NCBI GenBank assembly: GCA_963843645.1
Contig: CAWJLE010000001.1
Coordinates: 248,001-312,000 of the forward strand
Origin: CAWJLE01 sp963843645
Lineage (GTDB): Bacteria > Chloroflexota > Anaerolineae > DAOTYC01
DNA length: 64,000 nt
Reading direction: 5' to 3'
Shown here: one piece after another, positions 54,065-62,500 of the stretch
Numbering within the stretch: position 1 is the first letter of the stretch
Layout: every line of letters starts with the position of its first letter
The notes under the pieces: generated by a model
Told to the model about the DNA's origin: nothing
Seen by the model: only the letters and a program-made list of their open reading frames with translations
The model's database searches: none
Position numbers and translations under genes: made by a program

Positions 54065-54586
54065 ATTAGCAGTAAAGGACAACGTGTAAACGAGGGTATC
54101 AAAGCTGCGGAAATCCGTGTAATAGATGAAAAGGGTGCGCAGTTGGGCGTCATGAGTGTTCATGAGGCGTTGCGCATCGCCACCGAGCGAGGTCTCGATT
54201 TGGTGGAAGTTGCGCCGAATGCCAACCCGCCTGTGTGTCGCATGCTCGAGTACGGCAAGTTTCTGTACGAGAAGAGCAAGCGCGAGCGAGAGGCCCGGCG
54301 GTCACAGAAAGCTACTGAAGTCAAGGAGATACGTCTGCGGCCCAAGACCGGCGAGCACGACATCGCGTTCAAAGTGCGTGACGTGCGCCGTTTTCTGGCT
54401 GTCGGCTCGAAGGTCAAAGTGCGGGTGTGTTTCCGCGGGCGAGAGATCACGCATTCGGAGGTCGGGCGGGAGCTGCTCGACCGGATCGCCCAGGACCTCG
54501 TCGACATTGCCGTTGTGGAGCAAAGGCCTCACATCGAGGGCCACAGCATGTTGATGATTCTGAATCCCAGCGCGGTGAGCAAGTAG
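54065..54586 (+). CDS. infC: Translation initiation factor IF-3 with an ATT start
   Basis: 173 residues. The reading frame has a stop (TGA, 54053-54055) only four codons before ATT at 54065 and no ATG/GTG/TTG until 54143, which would delete the conserved start ISSKGQRVNEGIKAAEIRVI. So ATT must be the start, as in infC of many bacteria, where IF-3 limits its own synthesis at the rare codon. GAGGTG lies nine bases upstream. The N domain ends in VCRMLEYGKFLYEKSKRERE; the C domain has EIRLRPKTGEHDI and VVEQRPHIEGHSMLMIL. Confidence 0.94.
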   Translation: MSSKGQRVNEGIKAAEIRVIDEKGAQLGVMSVHEALRIATERGLDLVEVAPNANPPVCRMLEYGKFLYEKSKREREARRSQKATEVKEIRLRPKTGEHDIAFKVRDVRRFLAVGSKVKVRVCFRGREITHSEVGRELLDRIAQDLVDIAVVEQRPHIEGHSMLMILNPSAVSK

Positions 54587-54639
54587 ATCATTCATCCCTC
54601 ACCCGCTGAGGGATGTGATTTGTGAGGAGGGAGCGAGTT

Positions 54640-54850
54640 TTGCCTAAGATCAAGACCCACAAAGCCACAGCCAAGCGGTTTGGCTACACCGGCACTGGCA
54701 AGCTGGTACGAACGAAACAGGGCGAGAGCCACTTGCGCCGTCACAAGTCGATGCGCGCGAAGCGGCTGTTCGGTAAGATGCTGGTCGTCGAGTCGAAGGC
54801 CGATCAGGAGCGCGTCCGCGAAGCTCGCGCCCTATCTGAAGAAGAAATAA
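54640..54850 (+). CDS. rpmI: 50S ribosomal protein L35 (one frameshift)
   Basis: 69 residues: TTG start at 54640 (GAGGAGGG upstream), PKIKTHKATAKRFGYTGTGK, LRRHKSMRAKRLFG, and after removing one base near 54817 an ending KLAPYLKKK. It lies 53 bases after infC and 25 bases before rplT, the standard infC-rpmI-rplT order. Confidence 0.93.
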
Positions 54851-54875
54851 GTCCGGCCTGGAAGGGAGAATTCCA

Positions 54876-55230
54876 TTGCCCAGAGTAAAACGTGGTGTGC
54901 CTGCCCACGCACGGCACAAGAAAATCCTGAATATCACCAAGGGTCAGCGTGGGTCCAAAAGCAAGCTGTTCAGACGCGCGAACGAGGCTATGCTCAAGTC
55001 GCTGTGGTACGCCACCCGTGACCGGCACGATCGCAAGCGCGAGTTCCGTAAGCTGTGGATTGCCCGCATCAACGCGGCCTGCTCGCTTGAACGGCATGCC
55101 CTACAACCAGTTCATTCACGGACTGGAAACCGCTGGTGTGGCGTTGAACCGCAAGATTCTGGCCGACATGGCCGTGAGCGACGCCGCAGGCTTTGCGCAA
55201 CTGGCCGACGTGGCCAAGGCCGCGCTCTAG
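54876..55230 (+). CDS. rplT: 50S ribosomal protein L20 (one frameshift)
   Basis: About 117 residues: TTG start at 54876, PRVKRGVPAHARHKKILNIT, GSKSKLFRRANEAMLKSLWY, WIARINAACRLNGMPYNQFI after removing one base near 55085, then ILADMAVSDAAGFAQLADVA. It binds 23S rRNA early in assembly and in many species represses its operon. Confidence 0.93.
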
Positions 55231-55267
55231 CTCTTTCCTGTGCAGCAGTCTCTTGAGCGGACATTTG

Positions 55268-55296
55268 CCGTGCTTGTGCCCACAAGCACGGTTTTT
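55268..55296 (+). terminator. Rho-independent terminator of infC-rpmI-rplT
   Basis: Stem CCGTGCTTGTG-CC-CACAAGCACGG followed by TTTTT, about 40 bases after rplT. Confidence 0.88.
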
Positions 55297-55301
55297 GTCG
55301 A

Positions 55302-55390
55302 TCCGAGACTTCCGCAGTCTTAGAAACGGAAGTCCCGGGGGCCACTCTCATTTTCTTCAGACATCCGGACTTTGGATACTTCGGATGTCT
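55302..55390. repeat. Two degenerate interspersed palindromes
   Basis: One copy at about 55302-55336 (GAGACTTCCGCAGTCTTAG) is degenerate. A second at 55359-55390 has AGACATCCGGACTTTGG and a near-mirror TACTTCGGATGTCT. They fill the gap between rplT and the SDR gene. Confidence 0.7.
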
Positions 55391-55413
55391 TCCGCCGAAA
55401 GGGGACCGTCATC

Positions 55414-56178
55414 ATGGCATTTCCGAGCTTCGACATCAGCGGGAAAGTCGCCCTGGTCACCGGTGCCGACAAGGGCATCGGTCAGGGCATCGCAGCGGCA
55501 TTGGCCCACGCCGGAGTGAGCGTGGCGTTCACGACCCGGCGACTGGAACGCGCTGCCCAGACGGTCGAAATGATCGAGAAGCAGGGCCAGCCGGCCCTGG
55601 CGGTCGAGCTGGACGTGACCCGGCTGCCGATGATCCAGCCGGCGGTCGAGCAGGCGATGCAGCGCTTCGGGCGCATCGACATCCTGGTGAACAACGCCGG
55701 CTACAATTTCACCCAGACGACGTTCGAAGTGACCGAGGAGATGTGGGATGCCGTCTACGATACGAACGTCAAGGGGATGTTCTTCGTCACCCAGGCCGTG
55801 GGCAGGATCATGGCGCAGCAGGGCGGCGGCAAGGTGGTCAACATCGCCTCGCAGGCAGCTTTCGCGGCCATGCCCAAGCGGGTGGCCTACTGCTCGAGCA
55901 AGGCCGCCGTGGTCCACATGACCCGCGTGCTGGCTTACGAGCTGGCCCAGCACCACATCCTGGTCAATGCCGTGGCGCCAACGTTCGTGGAAACGGAGCT
56001 GACGCCGCCCGTTCCTCGCCGAGCCGGAGTTCAACAAGTTCGTCATGGACAGCATCGTGTTGGATCACCTGGCGACGCCGCAGGACGTGGCCGGGGCGGT
56101 GTTGTACCTGGCCTCGCCGGCGCGGATATGGTCACCGGGCACACCTTGCTGGTGGACGCCGGCTGGACGATCCATTGA
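55414..56178 (+). CDS. Short-chain dehydrogenase/reductase (SDR) (indels)
   Basis: About 254 residues. The Rossmann start is GKVALVTGADKGIGQGIAAA (TGxxxGIG), then LVNNAGYNF (NAG motif), VNIASQAA (catalytic Ser), VAYCSSKAAVVHM (YxxxK) and after repair HTLLVDAGWTIH. An extra base near 56018 and a compensating change near 56125 garble a stretch in between. The start is ATG 55414, after AAAGGGGACC. It is a classical NAD(P)H SDR, related to gluconate/3-oxoacyl reductase types; substrate unknown. Confidence 0.88.
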   Translation: MAFPSFDISGKVALVTGADKGIGQGIAAALAHAGVSVAFTTRRLERAAQTVEMIEKQGQPALAVELDVTRLPMIQPAVEQAMQRFGRIDILVNNAGYNFTQTTFEVTEEMWDAVYDTNVKGMFFVTQAVGRIMAQQGGGKVVNIASQAAFAAMPKRVAYCSSKAAVVHMTRVLAYELAQHHILVNAVAPTFVETELTPPVPRRAGVQQVRHGQHRVGSPGDAAGRGRGGVVPGLAGADMVTGHTLLVDAGWTIH

Positions 56179-56233
56179 TGACGGATCGAACCTCGATGAC
56201 GGCCGGCCCATCTACGACGAGGCCGGTGCGCCC

Positions 56234-57057
56234 ATGACCAGACCAACGATCACCAGCATCACCAACGACAAAGTGAAATACGTCCGCACGCTGGAGCGAC
56301 GCCGCACTCGCGAAAAAGGCCGATTCGTCGCCGAGGGCGTGCGCGTGGTCGAAGACGCCTGAGAGCGGGAGCGTATCCCCGCTCTCGTTTTTTGCGCACC
56401 CGACCTCGAAACGACGGCGCGCGGCCAGGCGCTTCTGAACCGGCTGGGCGCTGTCACGGCCGGAGGTCTACCCCGTGAGCGACGCGGTCATGGCGGCGGT
56501 GTCCGACACGGTGAAGCCCCAGGGCGTCCTCGCGGTGCTGCCCATCGCGGAGCTGAAGGCGCAAGGCGACCTCCTGTGGCTGGTCCTGGACGGCATCCAG
56601 GACCCGGGGAACCTGGGCACGCTGTTGCGGTCGGCTGAGGCCGCCGGGGTCGACCAGGTGTGGCTGGCGCCGGGCACCGACGGACGCGTTCAGCGCCAAG
56701 GTCGTGCGCGCCGGAGCCGGCGTGCATTTCAGGCTGCCGCTCGCGCGGCGCAGCTGGCCCGAGATTGCGCGCCTCCTGGGGGGCCGACCGGTGCGGCTGG
56801 CGGAGGAAGGCAGCGCACAGACCTACGATCAGGTGGACTGGACGCAGCCCGCGGCCCTGATCGTGAGCAACGAGGGCGGCGGTCCCAGCGAGGCGGCGCG
56901 CCAGGCGGCAACGGAGCGGATCGCCATCCCCATGCAGGGCGGGACGGAATCGCTCAACGTGGGAGTCGCCGCCAGCGTGATCCTGTTCGAGGCCGCGCGC
57001 CAGCGGCGCGATGCGGGCAGAGGGACTTCCGGAGTTTCCAAAATTTCAGACGCCTGA
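56234..57057 (+). CDS. TrmH/SpoU-family rRNA or tRNA methyltransferase (several frameshifts)
   Basis: About 274 residues when repaired. The N-terminal substrate-binding domain has TRPTITSITNDKVKYVRTLE and RFVAEGVRVVEDA; after a missing base comes LRAGAYP... VFCAPDLETTA. The SPOUT knot domain has LLWLVLDGIQDPGNLGTLLR, ALIVSNEGGGPSE and AIPMQGGTESLNVGVAASVI, typical of 2'-O-methyltransferases with the knotted AdoMet site. Four or so indels (about 56360, 56380, 56460, 56688) occur. The last 12 residues (GTSGVSKISDA) come from a partial interspersed palindrome (57025-57055). Confidence 0.87.
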
Positions 57058-57080
57058 GCAAGAGCGCCAGCTCAATACCA

Positions 57081-57111
57081 GACTTCCGAAGTTCTGAAAA
57101 CTTCGGAAGTC
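57081..57111. repeat. Interspersed palindrome, near-consensus copy
   Basis: GACTTCCGAAGTTCTG and mirror, right after the partial copy that ends the methyltransferase gene. Confidence 0.85.
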
Positions 57112-57131
57112 ACACGTTTTAGGAGAGATGC

Positions 57132-58361
57132 GTGGAGATTCGATCGATCACGTACGGCGGGAATCTGCAGCGGGCGGACGACGAGGCGACGCTGTGCGGC
57201 ATGGGGCGCTTTCTACAGGGCGCCCGCGCGGCCTTCACCCAGGCCGGCTTCACCGTGCAGACGGTACGGTTGGGCACGCAGCCCTTTCCCCGCTGGCTGA
57301 CTCCCATCCCGGCGGCGCGCCGAACAGACGCGATCGTCGCCCTGGAACAGACTTGCCGCCGGGTCGGCATCGACTATTGCTCGATCGGCCCGACGGGAGC
57401 GGGATCGGACACGGCCGAATGGCTGGAGTGGATCCCGGAGATGCTGAGCCGGACGGAATCGATCTTCGCCACAGCCATGATCGCCACGCGACACGGAGGC
57501 ATCGACCTGGAGGCCATCGGCCGGGTCGCCGCCGCGATTCGGCGCATCGCGGACACGACGCCCCTGGGCTTCGGCAACCTGCGCTTCGCGGCGCTGGCCA
57601 ATTGCCCGGCCGATTCCCCATTTTTCCCCGTTTCATTCCACGAAGGCCACGAGCCGTCCTTCGCCATCGCCACCGAAGCGGCTGACGTGGCCATCGAGGC
57701 CTTCACGTCCGCCGGCAGCCTGGCCGAAGCGCGTGAGAACCTCGTCGCGGGCGTCGAGTCTGCCGCGGGGCGGCTCGCCGCGGTCGCGGCCGAGCTGGAG
57801 CGCGAGAGCGGGGTACGATTCGGCGGCATCGACTTTTCGCTCGCGCCCTATCCGGCCATCGAGCGCAGCATCGGCACGGCGTTCGAGCGGCTGGGCGTGG
57901 GACGCTTCGGCCAGCACGGGACACTGTTCGCCGCCGCGTTCATGACCGAAGCCCTGGAACGGGCCCGGTTCCCCCGCTGTGGATTCTCGGGGCTGATGCT
58001 GCCGGTGCTGGAGGACGCCACGCTGGCGCTGCGCAGCGCCGACGAGCTGTACACGCTGGACAGCCTGCTGCTCTATTCCGCGGTGTGCGGCACGGGGCTG
58101 GACACGGTGCCCCTGCCCGGCGACGTCGAGCCCGCGGAGCTCGCCGCGATCCTGCTGGACATGGCGACGCTGGCGCTGCGGCTGAACAAGCCGCTGACCG
58201 CCCGCCTGATGCCCATCCCGGGCGGCAAGGCCGGCGACCGGACGACGTTCGACTTCTCGTATTTCGCCAACGCACGCATCCTGCGGCCGCGCGGCGTGGC
58301 GGGATCGCGGCTATGGTCCCGCGATTCCCACATCGACATGCAGCAACTGCACCGGGAGTAG
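57132..58361 (+). CDS. DUF711-family protein
   Basis: 409 residues, GTG start (MEIRSITYGGNLQRAD), TTTTAGGAGAG upstream. Conserved stretches include YCSIGPTGAG, FGGIDFSLAPYPAIERSIGT and the Gly-rich MPIPGGKAGDRTTFDFSYFA near the end. This is the UPF0210/DUF711 family, which shares features with the PFL superfamily but lacks a known reaction. The frame is intact. Confidence 0.85.
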   Translation: MEIRSITYGGNLQRADDEATLCGMGRFLQGARAAFTQAGFTVQTVRLGTQPFPRWLTPIPAARRTDAIVALEQTCRRVGIDYCSIGPTGAGSDTAEWLEWIPEMLSRTESIFATAMIATRHGGIDLEAIGRVAAAIRRIADTTPLGFGNLRFAALANCPADSPFFPVSFHEGHEPSFAIATEAADVAIEAFTSAGSLAEARENLVAGVESAAGRLAAVAAELERESGVRFGGIDFSLAPYPAIERSIGTAFERLGVGRFGQHGTLFAAAFMTEALERARFPRCGFSGLMLPVLEDATLALRSADELYTLDSLLLYSAVCGTGLDTVPLPGDVEPAELAAILLDMATLALRLNKPLTARLMPIPGGKAGDRTTFDFSYFANARILRPRGVAGSRLWSRDSHIDMQQLHRE

Positions 58362-58554
58362 ACTTCCAAAGTACTGTCCGTGCGGCCGCCTGCGCCGGCC
58401 GGCCATGGGTCTATCCAGGATTTTGGGCGAGACTGTGGCACCCGCCGGCTGTGCATCCTTTGGAAAATCGTCTGCATTATGTTAGAATGACGTCGCTAGA
58501 AAGAAGGCGCCCAATTCGATCGATGTTCCCCTCTGCCTGGATGAGACCTGTCAG
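58362..58554. repeat. Fragments of two repeat families
   Basis: AGACTTCCAAAGTACTGTCC (half of an interspersed palindrome plus the ACTGTCCGTGCGGCC block of 27896-27976) is followed by TATCCAGGATTTTGGGCGAG, a shortened relative of the 51331-51559 arms. No gene. Confidence 0.65.
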
Positions 58555-59877
58555 ATGACCAGCACGTTGTCCGAGACTCCAACCGCATATAGACGTGACA
58601 CGCTCACCGCCCTCTGGCACCTCTTTACGTCGAGCCGGTGGGCGGCGCTGCTACTGGCCCTGCTGGCAGTGACGGCCGTGGTCTCGGCCGTCTTGCTGCG
58701 CTTCAACCCGCCCGTACCGGCGGCGGACGTTGCCGCCTATCAGGCGTTGTGGCTGCGCCTGTTGATGGCGCTGTTTGCCTTCAGCCTTCTGCTCAGGTTG
58801 GTCGACCGGCTGGACGTAGTCCGAAACCTGCCCCAGCACCTGCCCCGCGCGCGGGCGCTGTATGCCGCCGCACCGGCGTGCGCGGGCCAGCTCGCCCACC
58901 CGGTCGAACGCGCTGAAGCTGCCGCCTTGCGGGAGCGGATTCGGGCCATCCCCGGCGGGAGATGGTTTCGGGTCTGGCAAGCCACCGAAGGCGAGTGCGA
59001 GGTGATCTACGTCGAGCGCCTGCGGTTCGCCGTCTGGGGCGACGTGGCGCTGCACCTGGGCTGCCTGGTCATCATCGCCGGATTGCTCGTGGCCGGCCAG
59101 CTCGACTGGCACGAGAACGCCATCGCCCTCGCCGCCGGCGAAAGCCATTCGATCGAGCACGTGTCCGGCTACAGCCTGGCCCTCGACTCGACCCGCGTGG
59201 CCGCCGGCCGCCACGAGAGCCGGATCACGCTCACCGTTCCCGGCGGCGAAACACGGCAGGTCGCCGTGGCTCCCGCGCAGCCGTGGCTGTCATGGCCTTT
59301 TGCGCTGTTCCAGACGTCCAGCGGGCCGGCCGTGCGGCTTGCGGTGGGCGACACTGACAATCATCCACTGCTGCTGCAAGCGCTGGCGAAGAGAGGGCAG
59401 CCCAAGGAAGAGTCGGTGGCGCTGAAGTTCTCCGGGGAGCAGGACGACGCCAGTGTGTCCGTGCCGACCCTGGGCATCACCGTGCGAATCGACCGCTACG
59501 CGTCGCTGCCGGAGGAAGGTTACGACGTACCGGTGTACCTCATCCAGGCGTTTCAAGGCACCCGCCCAACGCCGTTGTTCAGTCGTTATTTCTGGAAAGA
59601 CGACGCGTACACCTGGCGCGGCAGAACGTTCAAGATGACTCTGGAAGACTATGGGATATTCAGCGTCTCGAACAGCCCAGGGTGGCTGATCGTGGCGGTG
59701 GGCGTCGTGCTGCTGGTGGGCGGCGCTGTTTTGCGGCAGCGCCCCGCGCCGCTGCTGGCCCGGATCGTTGCCTCCGGCAGCGAGAGCGAGAACCCGGCGG
59801 CGGTCGAGGTGATCGGCCGGTTTGCGACCACGGCGGCGGAGGAGCTGCTCCGCCGGCTGGGGGGCAGCCCACCATGA
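58555..59877 (+). CDS. ResB-like cytochrome c biogenesis protein
   Basis: 440 residues. Four hydrophobic helices: three in the first 190 residues (WAALLLALLAVTAVVSAVLL; WLRLLMALFAFSLLLRLV; VALHLGCLVIIAGLLVAGQL) and one near the end (PGWLIVAVGVVLLVGGAVLR). Between them is a long extracytoplasmic domain. This topology and the DNPGW-like NSPGWL turn match ResB/Ccs1, which works with CcsA to attach heme to apocytochrome c outside the membrane. The start is ATG 58555; the stop overlaps the next start (ATGA). Confidence 0.78.
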   Translation: MTSTLSETPTAYRRDTLTALWHLFTSSRWAALLLALLAVTAVVSAVLLRFNPPVPAADVAAYQALWLRLLMALFAFSLLLRLVDRLDVVRNLPQHLPRARALYAAAPACAGQLAHPVERAEAAALRERIRAIPGGRWFRVWQATEGECEVIYVERLRFAVWGDVALHLGCLVIIAGLLVAGQLDWHENAIALAAGESHSIEHVSGYSLALDSTRVAAGRHESRITLTVPGGETRQVAVAPAQPWLSWPFALFQTSSGPAVRLAVGDTDNHPLLLQALAKRGQPKEESVALKFSGEQDDASVSVPTLGITVRIDRYASLPEEGYDVPVYLIQAFQGTRPTPLFSRYFWKDDAYTWRGRTFKMTLEDYGIFSVSNSPGWLIVAVGVVLLVGGAVLRQRPAPLLARIVASGSESENPAAVEVIGRFATTAAEELLRRLGGSPP

Positions 59878-60650
59878 CATTGGGACCGACTGCACCGCTC
59901 GGAGTCGGCTACGCCGGTTTCATCATCGCGTGGACGCTGTACGTCGCTCACGTGGTCCGCAAGGATCCGTACCTGGGCCGGCTGGGCACGGCCGTCCAGG
60001 CAGTGGGCGCCGTCCTGTGGCTGGGAGGCTGGATCTGGCAGGTCGCCGCCGCCGGAGCCTGGCCGCCCGGCCTTCGGTCGCAGGACATCCTTCTGCTGTG
60101 GGTTCCGGCGTGCTCCGCCGTGACGCTCTGGTTGGAGCGGCGGCACGGGACGCGGTCGGTATCCGCTTTCGCCCTGGTGATCGTTCTGGTTCTGGGCGGG
60201 CTCGCGCTGTTGGCGCCGGCCACGGCCGGCAGTGATCCCGTCAGCGAGCTCCGCAGCCTGTGGGAGCTGGTGTACGTCCTGCTGGCAGTGGCCGGATACA
60301 GCGTCCTGACGGTCACCGCGGCCGTGGGAGTGATGGGCCTGGTACGCTTCCTCCCGCCGGAGTGGGGCGTGGCCGGCCGGCTGCCGGGCGAGGAAACGCT
60401 GGCGCGCCTGACGCGGCGCAACGTGAGCTGGAGCCTGCTAATTCTGTCGGCGGCCCTGGCGGCGGGCGCGGGCTGGTCTTGGCTGGTGGACGGCCGCGCG
60501 TGGCCGTGGGGCGAGGGCCAGCTATGGATGTTGGCCGTCTGGGCCGCTTACGGCGCTTTGCTGCATTTTGGATCGTTTCGAGGTTGGCCGCTCGCCGACG
60601 TATTGGGGTTGATTCTGATCCGCTTTGGGGCGGTGACCCTGCTCAAGTAG
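59874..60650 (+). CDS. CcsA/HemX-like membrane protein with a weakened WWD motif
   Basis: 258 residues, eight predicted helices. It is coupled to the ResB-like gene by ATGA. The C-terminal block WPWGEGQLWMLAVWAAYGALLH aligns with the CcsA signature (WGxxWxWDPKExW...WxxYxxxLH) but lacks the WD-P-K part. It may be a heme-handling subunit of a type II system that has diverged, or a HemX-type relative. Confidence 0.68.
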   Translation: MTLGPTAPLGVGYAGFIIAWTLYVAHVVRKDPYLGRLGTAVQAVGAVLWLGGWIWQVAAAGAWPPGLRSQDILLLWVPACSAVTLWLERRHGTRSVSAFALVIVLVLGGLALLAPATAGSDPVSELRSLWELVYVLLAVAGYSVLTVTAAVGVMGLVRFLPPEWGVAGRLPGEETLARLTRRNVSWSLLILSAALAAGAGWSWLVDGRAWPWGEGQLWMLAVWAAYGALLHFGSFRGWPLADVLGLILIRFGAVTLLK

Positions 60651-60657
60651 AGGTCGT

Positions 60658-60975
60658 ATGGCAAAGTCAAGCAAGGAAATCATTGCTGCCTTCGTGATGG
60701 ACTTCGAACGCCGCCGGCAGGCTGCGCTGCGCGAGAGACTGATCACCGTGTGCCAGCGCCAGGTTCGTCGCATTGAGGAGGACATGAGCCGGATAGCCGG
60801 GCGATATGGCCTTCACGCCGGCCAGGAGATGCAGCTGCTGCACGGCGACGGGCGATTTCAGGACGGAGACAGCCGGAGAGATCTGCGGCGCGTGGAGGAG
60901 ATGCAAGCGCAGTTGGATCGCCTGGTAGCCTTCCTGCAAGCCTTGCAAAACGCAGCGACTCTAACGTCAGGTTGA
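60658..60975 (+). CDS. Small soluble protein of unknown function
   Basis: 105 residues of mostly helical, charged sequence (MAKSSKEIIAAFVMDFERRR; RRVEEMQAQLDRLVAFLQAL), likely a coiled coil. ATG at 60658; its TGA overlaps the TTG start of the flippase gene, so it is part of the operon. No family is recognised. Confidence 0.6.
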   Translation: MAKSSKEIIAAFVMDFERRRQAALRERLITVCQRQVRRIEEDMSRIAGRYGLHAGQEMQLLHGDGRFQDGDSRRDLRRVEEMQAQLDRLVAFLQALQNAATLTSG

Positions 60976-62483
60976 ACGCGCCGGCCGACGGTGGTGGCCC
61001 TCCGCCGGAGACGCCCCTGGCCTACCGCGCGGTCCGTGGCGGGCTGTGGATCGCAGCCAGCTCGTATTGGACGATAGCTTTCGGGTTCGCCGCCAACATC
61101 GTGCTGACCCGGCTGCTCTCGCCCCAGGCGTTCGGAGAGTTGGCGCTGGCTCTGTTCTTCGCGCAATTGCTGCGCCTGCAGCCCAAGCTGGGACTGGGCT
61201 ACGCGTTCGCGCGGCAGAGCGAAACGACCGGGGAGACCGTCGGCACTTACGCGGCGATGGAAGCTACTGCCGCCTTCGCCGGATTGCTGCTGAGCCTGCT
61301 GGCGGTGCCCATTTTGGCCGCGCTCGGCTACACGCACACCGTCGTCACCTTGAGCGTGGCGCTGGCCGCGGCCGGCGCGATCGAGTCGCTGAGCGCCATC
61401 GGCAGCACGCTGCTGGATCGCGAGCTGATGTTTCGCGCGTCGAGCGTGGTGCAGAGCCTGGCCTTTCCCGTTTCGTACGCGCCGGCGTTCTGGCTGGCGA
61501 CTCACGGCGGAGGGGCCTGGAGCCTAGTGGCCCAGACGATCACGCTGGACGTGCTCATGCTCGTGGGCATCGCCTGGATGGTACGCCGCGGGCTGCCACA
61601 CTTGTGGACTCTGCGCTGGCAATTCAGCCGCGCGCTGGCCCGGCAGTTCCTGCGTTTCGGTCTGACGATTGGGCTGTCGGCCCTGGCGTCGCTGTTGCTG
61701 GGCCAGCTGGACAACCTGCTGATCGGCACACTCCTGGGGGTCAGCGTGCTCGGCTTCTACGACCGGGCGTATCGGACGGCTCAGGCGCCGGCGCTGCTGC
61801 TGAACAGCCTGGTGGCCCGCGCCAGCTTCTATACGTACGCTCGGCTGCAGGACGACGTCGTCCGGCTGCAGAAGACAGTGACCATGATCCTGTGGCTGGT
61901 GTCCACGGCGGCGCTGCCGGCCGCACTGGTGGGCTTCGTGACCGCGCCGGACCTGTTGGCGCTATTGTACGGCCCCCGGTGGCTGCCCAGCGCCCCGTTG
62001 CTGCGCGTGCTGGTCCTGGTCTTCGCGCTGCGGCCGTTCTGGGACAACGGCGGCTCGTTGTTCATCGCGCTCGGCAAGCCGCGGCTGACCACGACCTTCA
62101 CCGTCGTGCAGGCGGCGACCCTGGCGGTCACAGGCGTGCCGCTCACGCTGGCGTTCGGAGCCATGGGGACGTGCGCCGCGGTCGGCCTGGCCGCGCTCGT
62201 CGGCGTCTTATTGGTCTACGGGAACGTCACACGCGAAATCCACATCGACCTGCGTTCCGTGCTGGGGCCGCCGCTCCTTGCCGCCGCGCTGACTCTGGCC
62301 GGCTACCTGGTCCTGAACCGCGTGGCCGATCTTAATGCGCTGCCGATTGCGGGGCGGACCGCGGTGAAAGCGGCATATGCGGCGGCCGCTTTCCTGCTGC
62401 TCTCTTGGGCGATGCAACCGCGCACGATGCGTGAGCGCTGGGAGTACGCCTGGCAGCTGATGCGACAGAGCGTCTCGAATTAG
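60972..62483 (+). CDS. Polysaccharide/oligosaccharide flippase (Wzx-type, MOP family)
   Basis: 503 residues with 12 to 14 predicted helices, no frameshift. AYRAVRGGLWIAASSYWTIA and VLTRLLSPQAFGELALALFF open the fold as in Wzx/RfbX proteins, and FGLTIGLSALASLLLGQLDN follows in the middle. It should move lipid-linked sugar units across the membrane. The TTG start overlaps the previous stop by TTGA. Glycosyltransferase genes follow. Confidence 0.88.
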   Translation: MNAPADGGGPPPETPLAYRAVRGGLWIAASSYWTIAFGFAANIVLTRLLSPQAFGELALALFFAQLLRLQPKLGLGYAFARQSETTGETVGTYAAMEATAAFAGLLLSLLAVPILAALGYTHTVVTLSVALAAAGAIESLSAIGSTLLDRELMFRASSVVQSLAFPVSYAPAFWLATHGGGAWSLVAQTITLDVLMLVGIAWMVRRGLPHLWTLRWQFSRALARQFLRFGLTIGLSALASLLLGQLDNLLIGTLLGVSVLGFYDRAYRTAQAPALLLNSLVARASFYTYARLQDDVVRLQKTVTMILWLVSTAALPAALVGFVTAPDLLALLYGPRWLPSAPLLRVLVLVFALRPFWDNGGSLFIALGKPRLTTTFTVVQAATLAVTGVPLTLAFGAMGTCAAVGLAALVGVLLVYGNVTREIHIDLRSVLGPPLLAAALTLAGYLVLNRVADLNALPIAGRTAVKAAYAAAAFLLLSWAMQPRTMRERWEYAWQLMRQSVSN

Positions 62484-62500
62484 AGATCGGGGCAGGGATA

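Noticed and set aside
56363..56393. Rho-independent terminator (GAGCGGGAG stem plus TTTTTT)
   Set aside because: It lies inside the SpoU methyltransferase coding region; repair of two C-run indels turns it into normal codons (AYPALVFCAPD).
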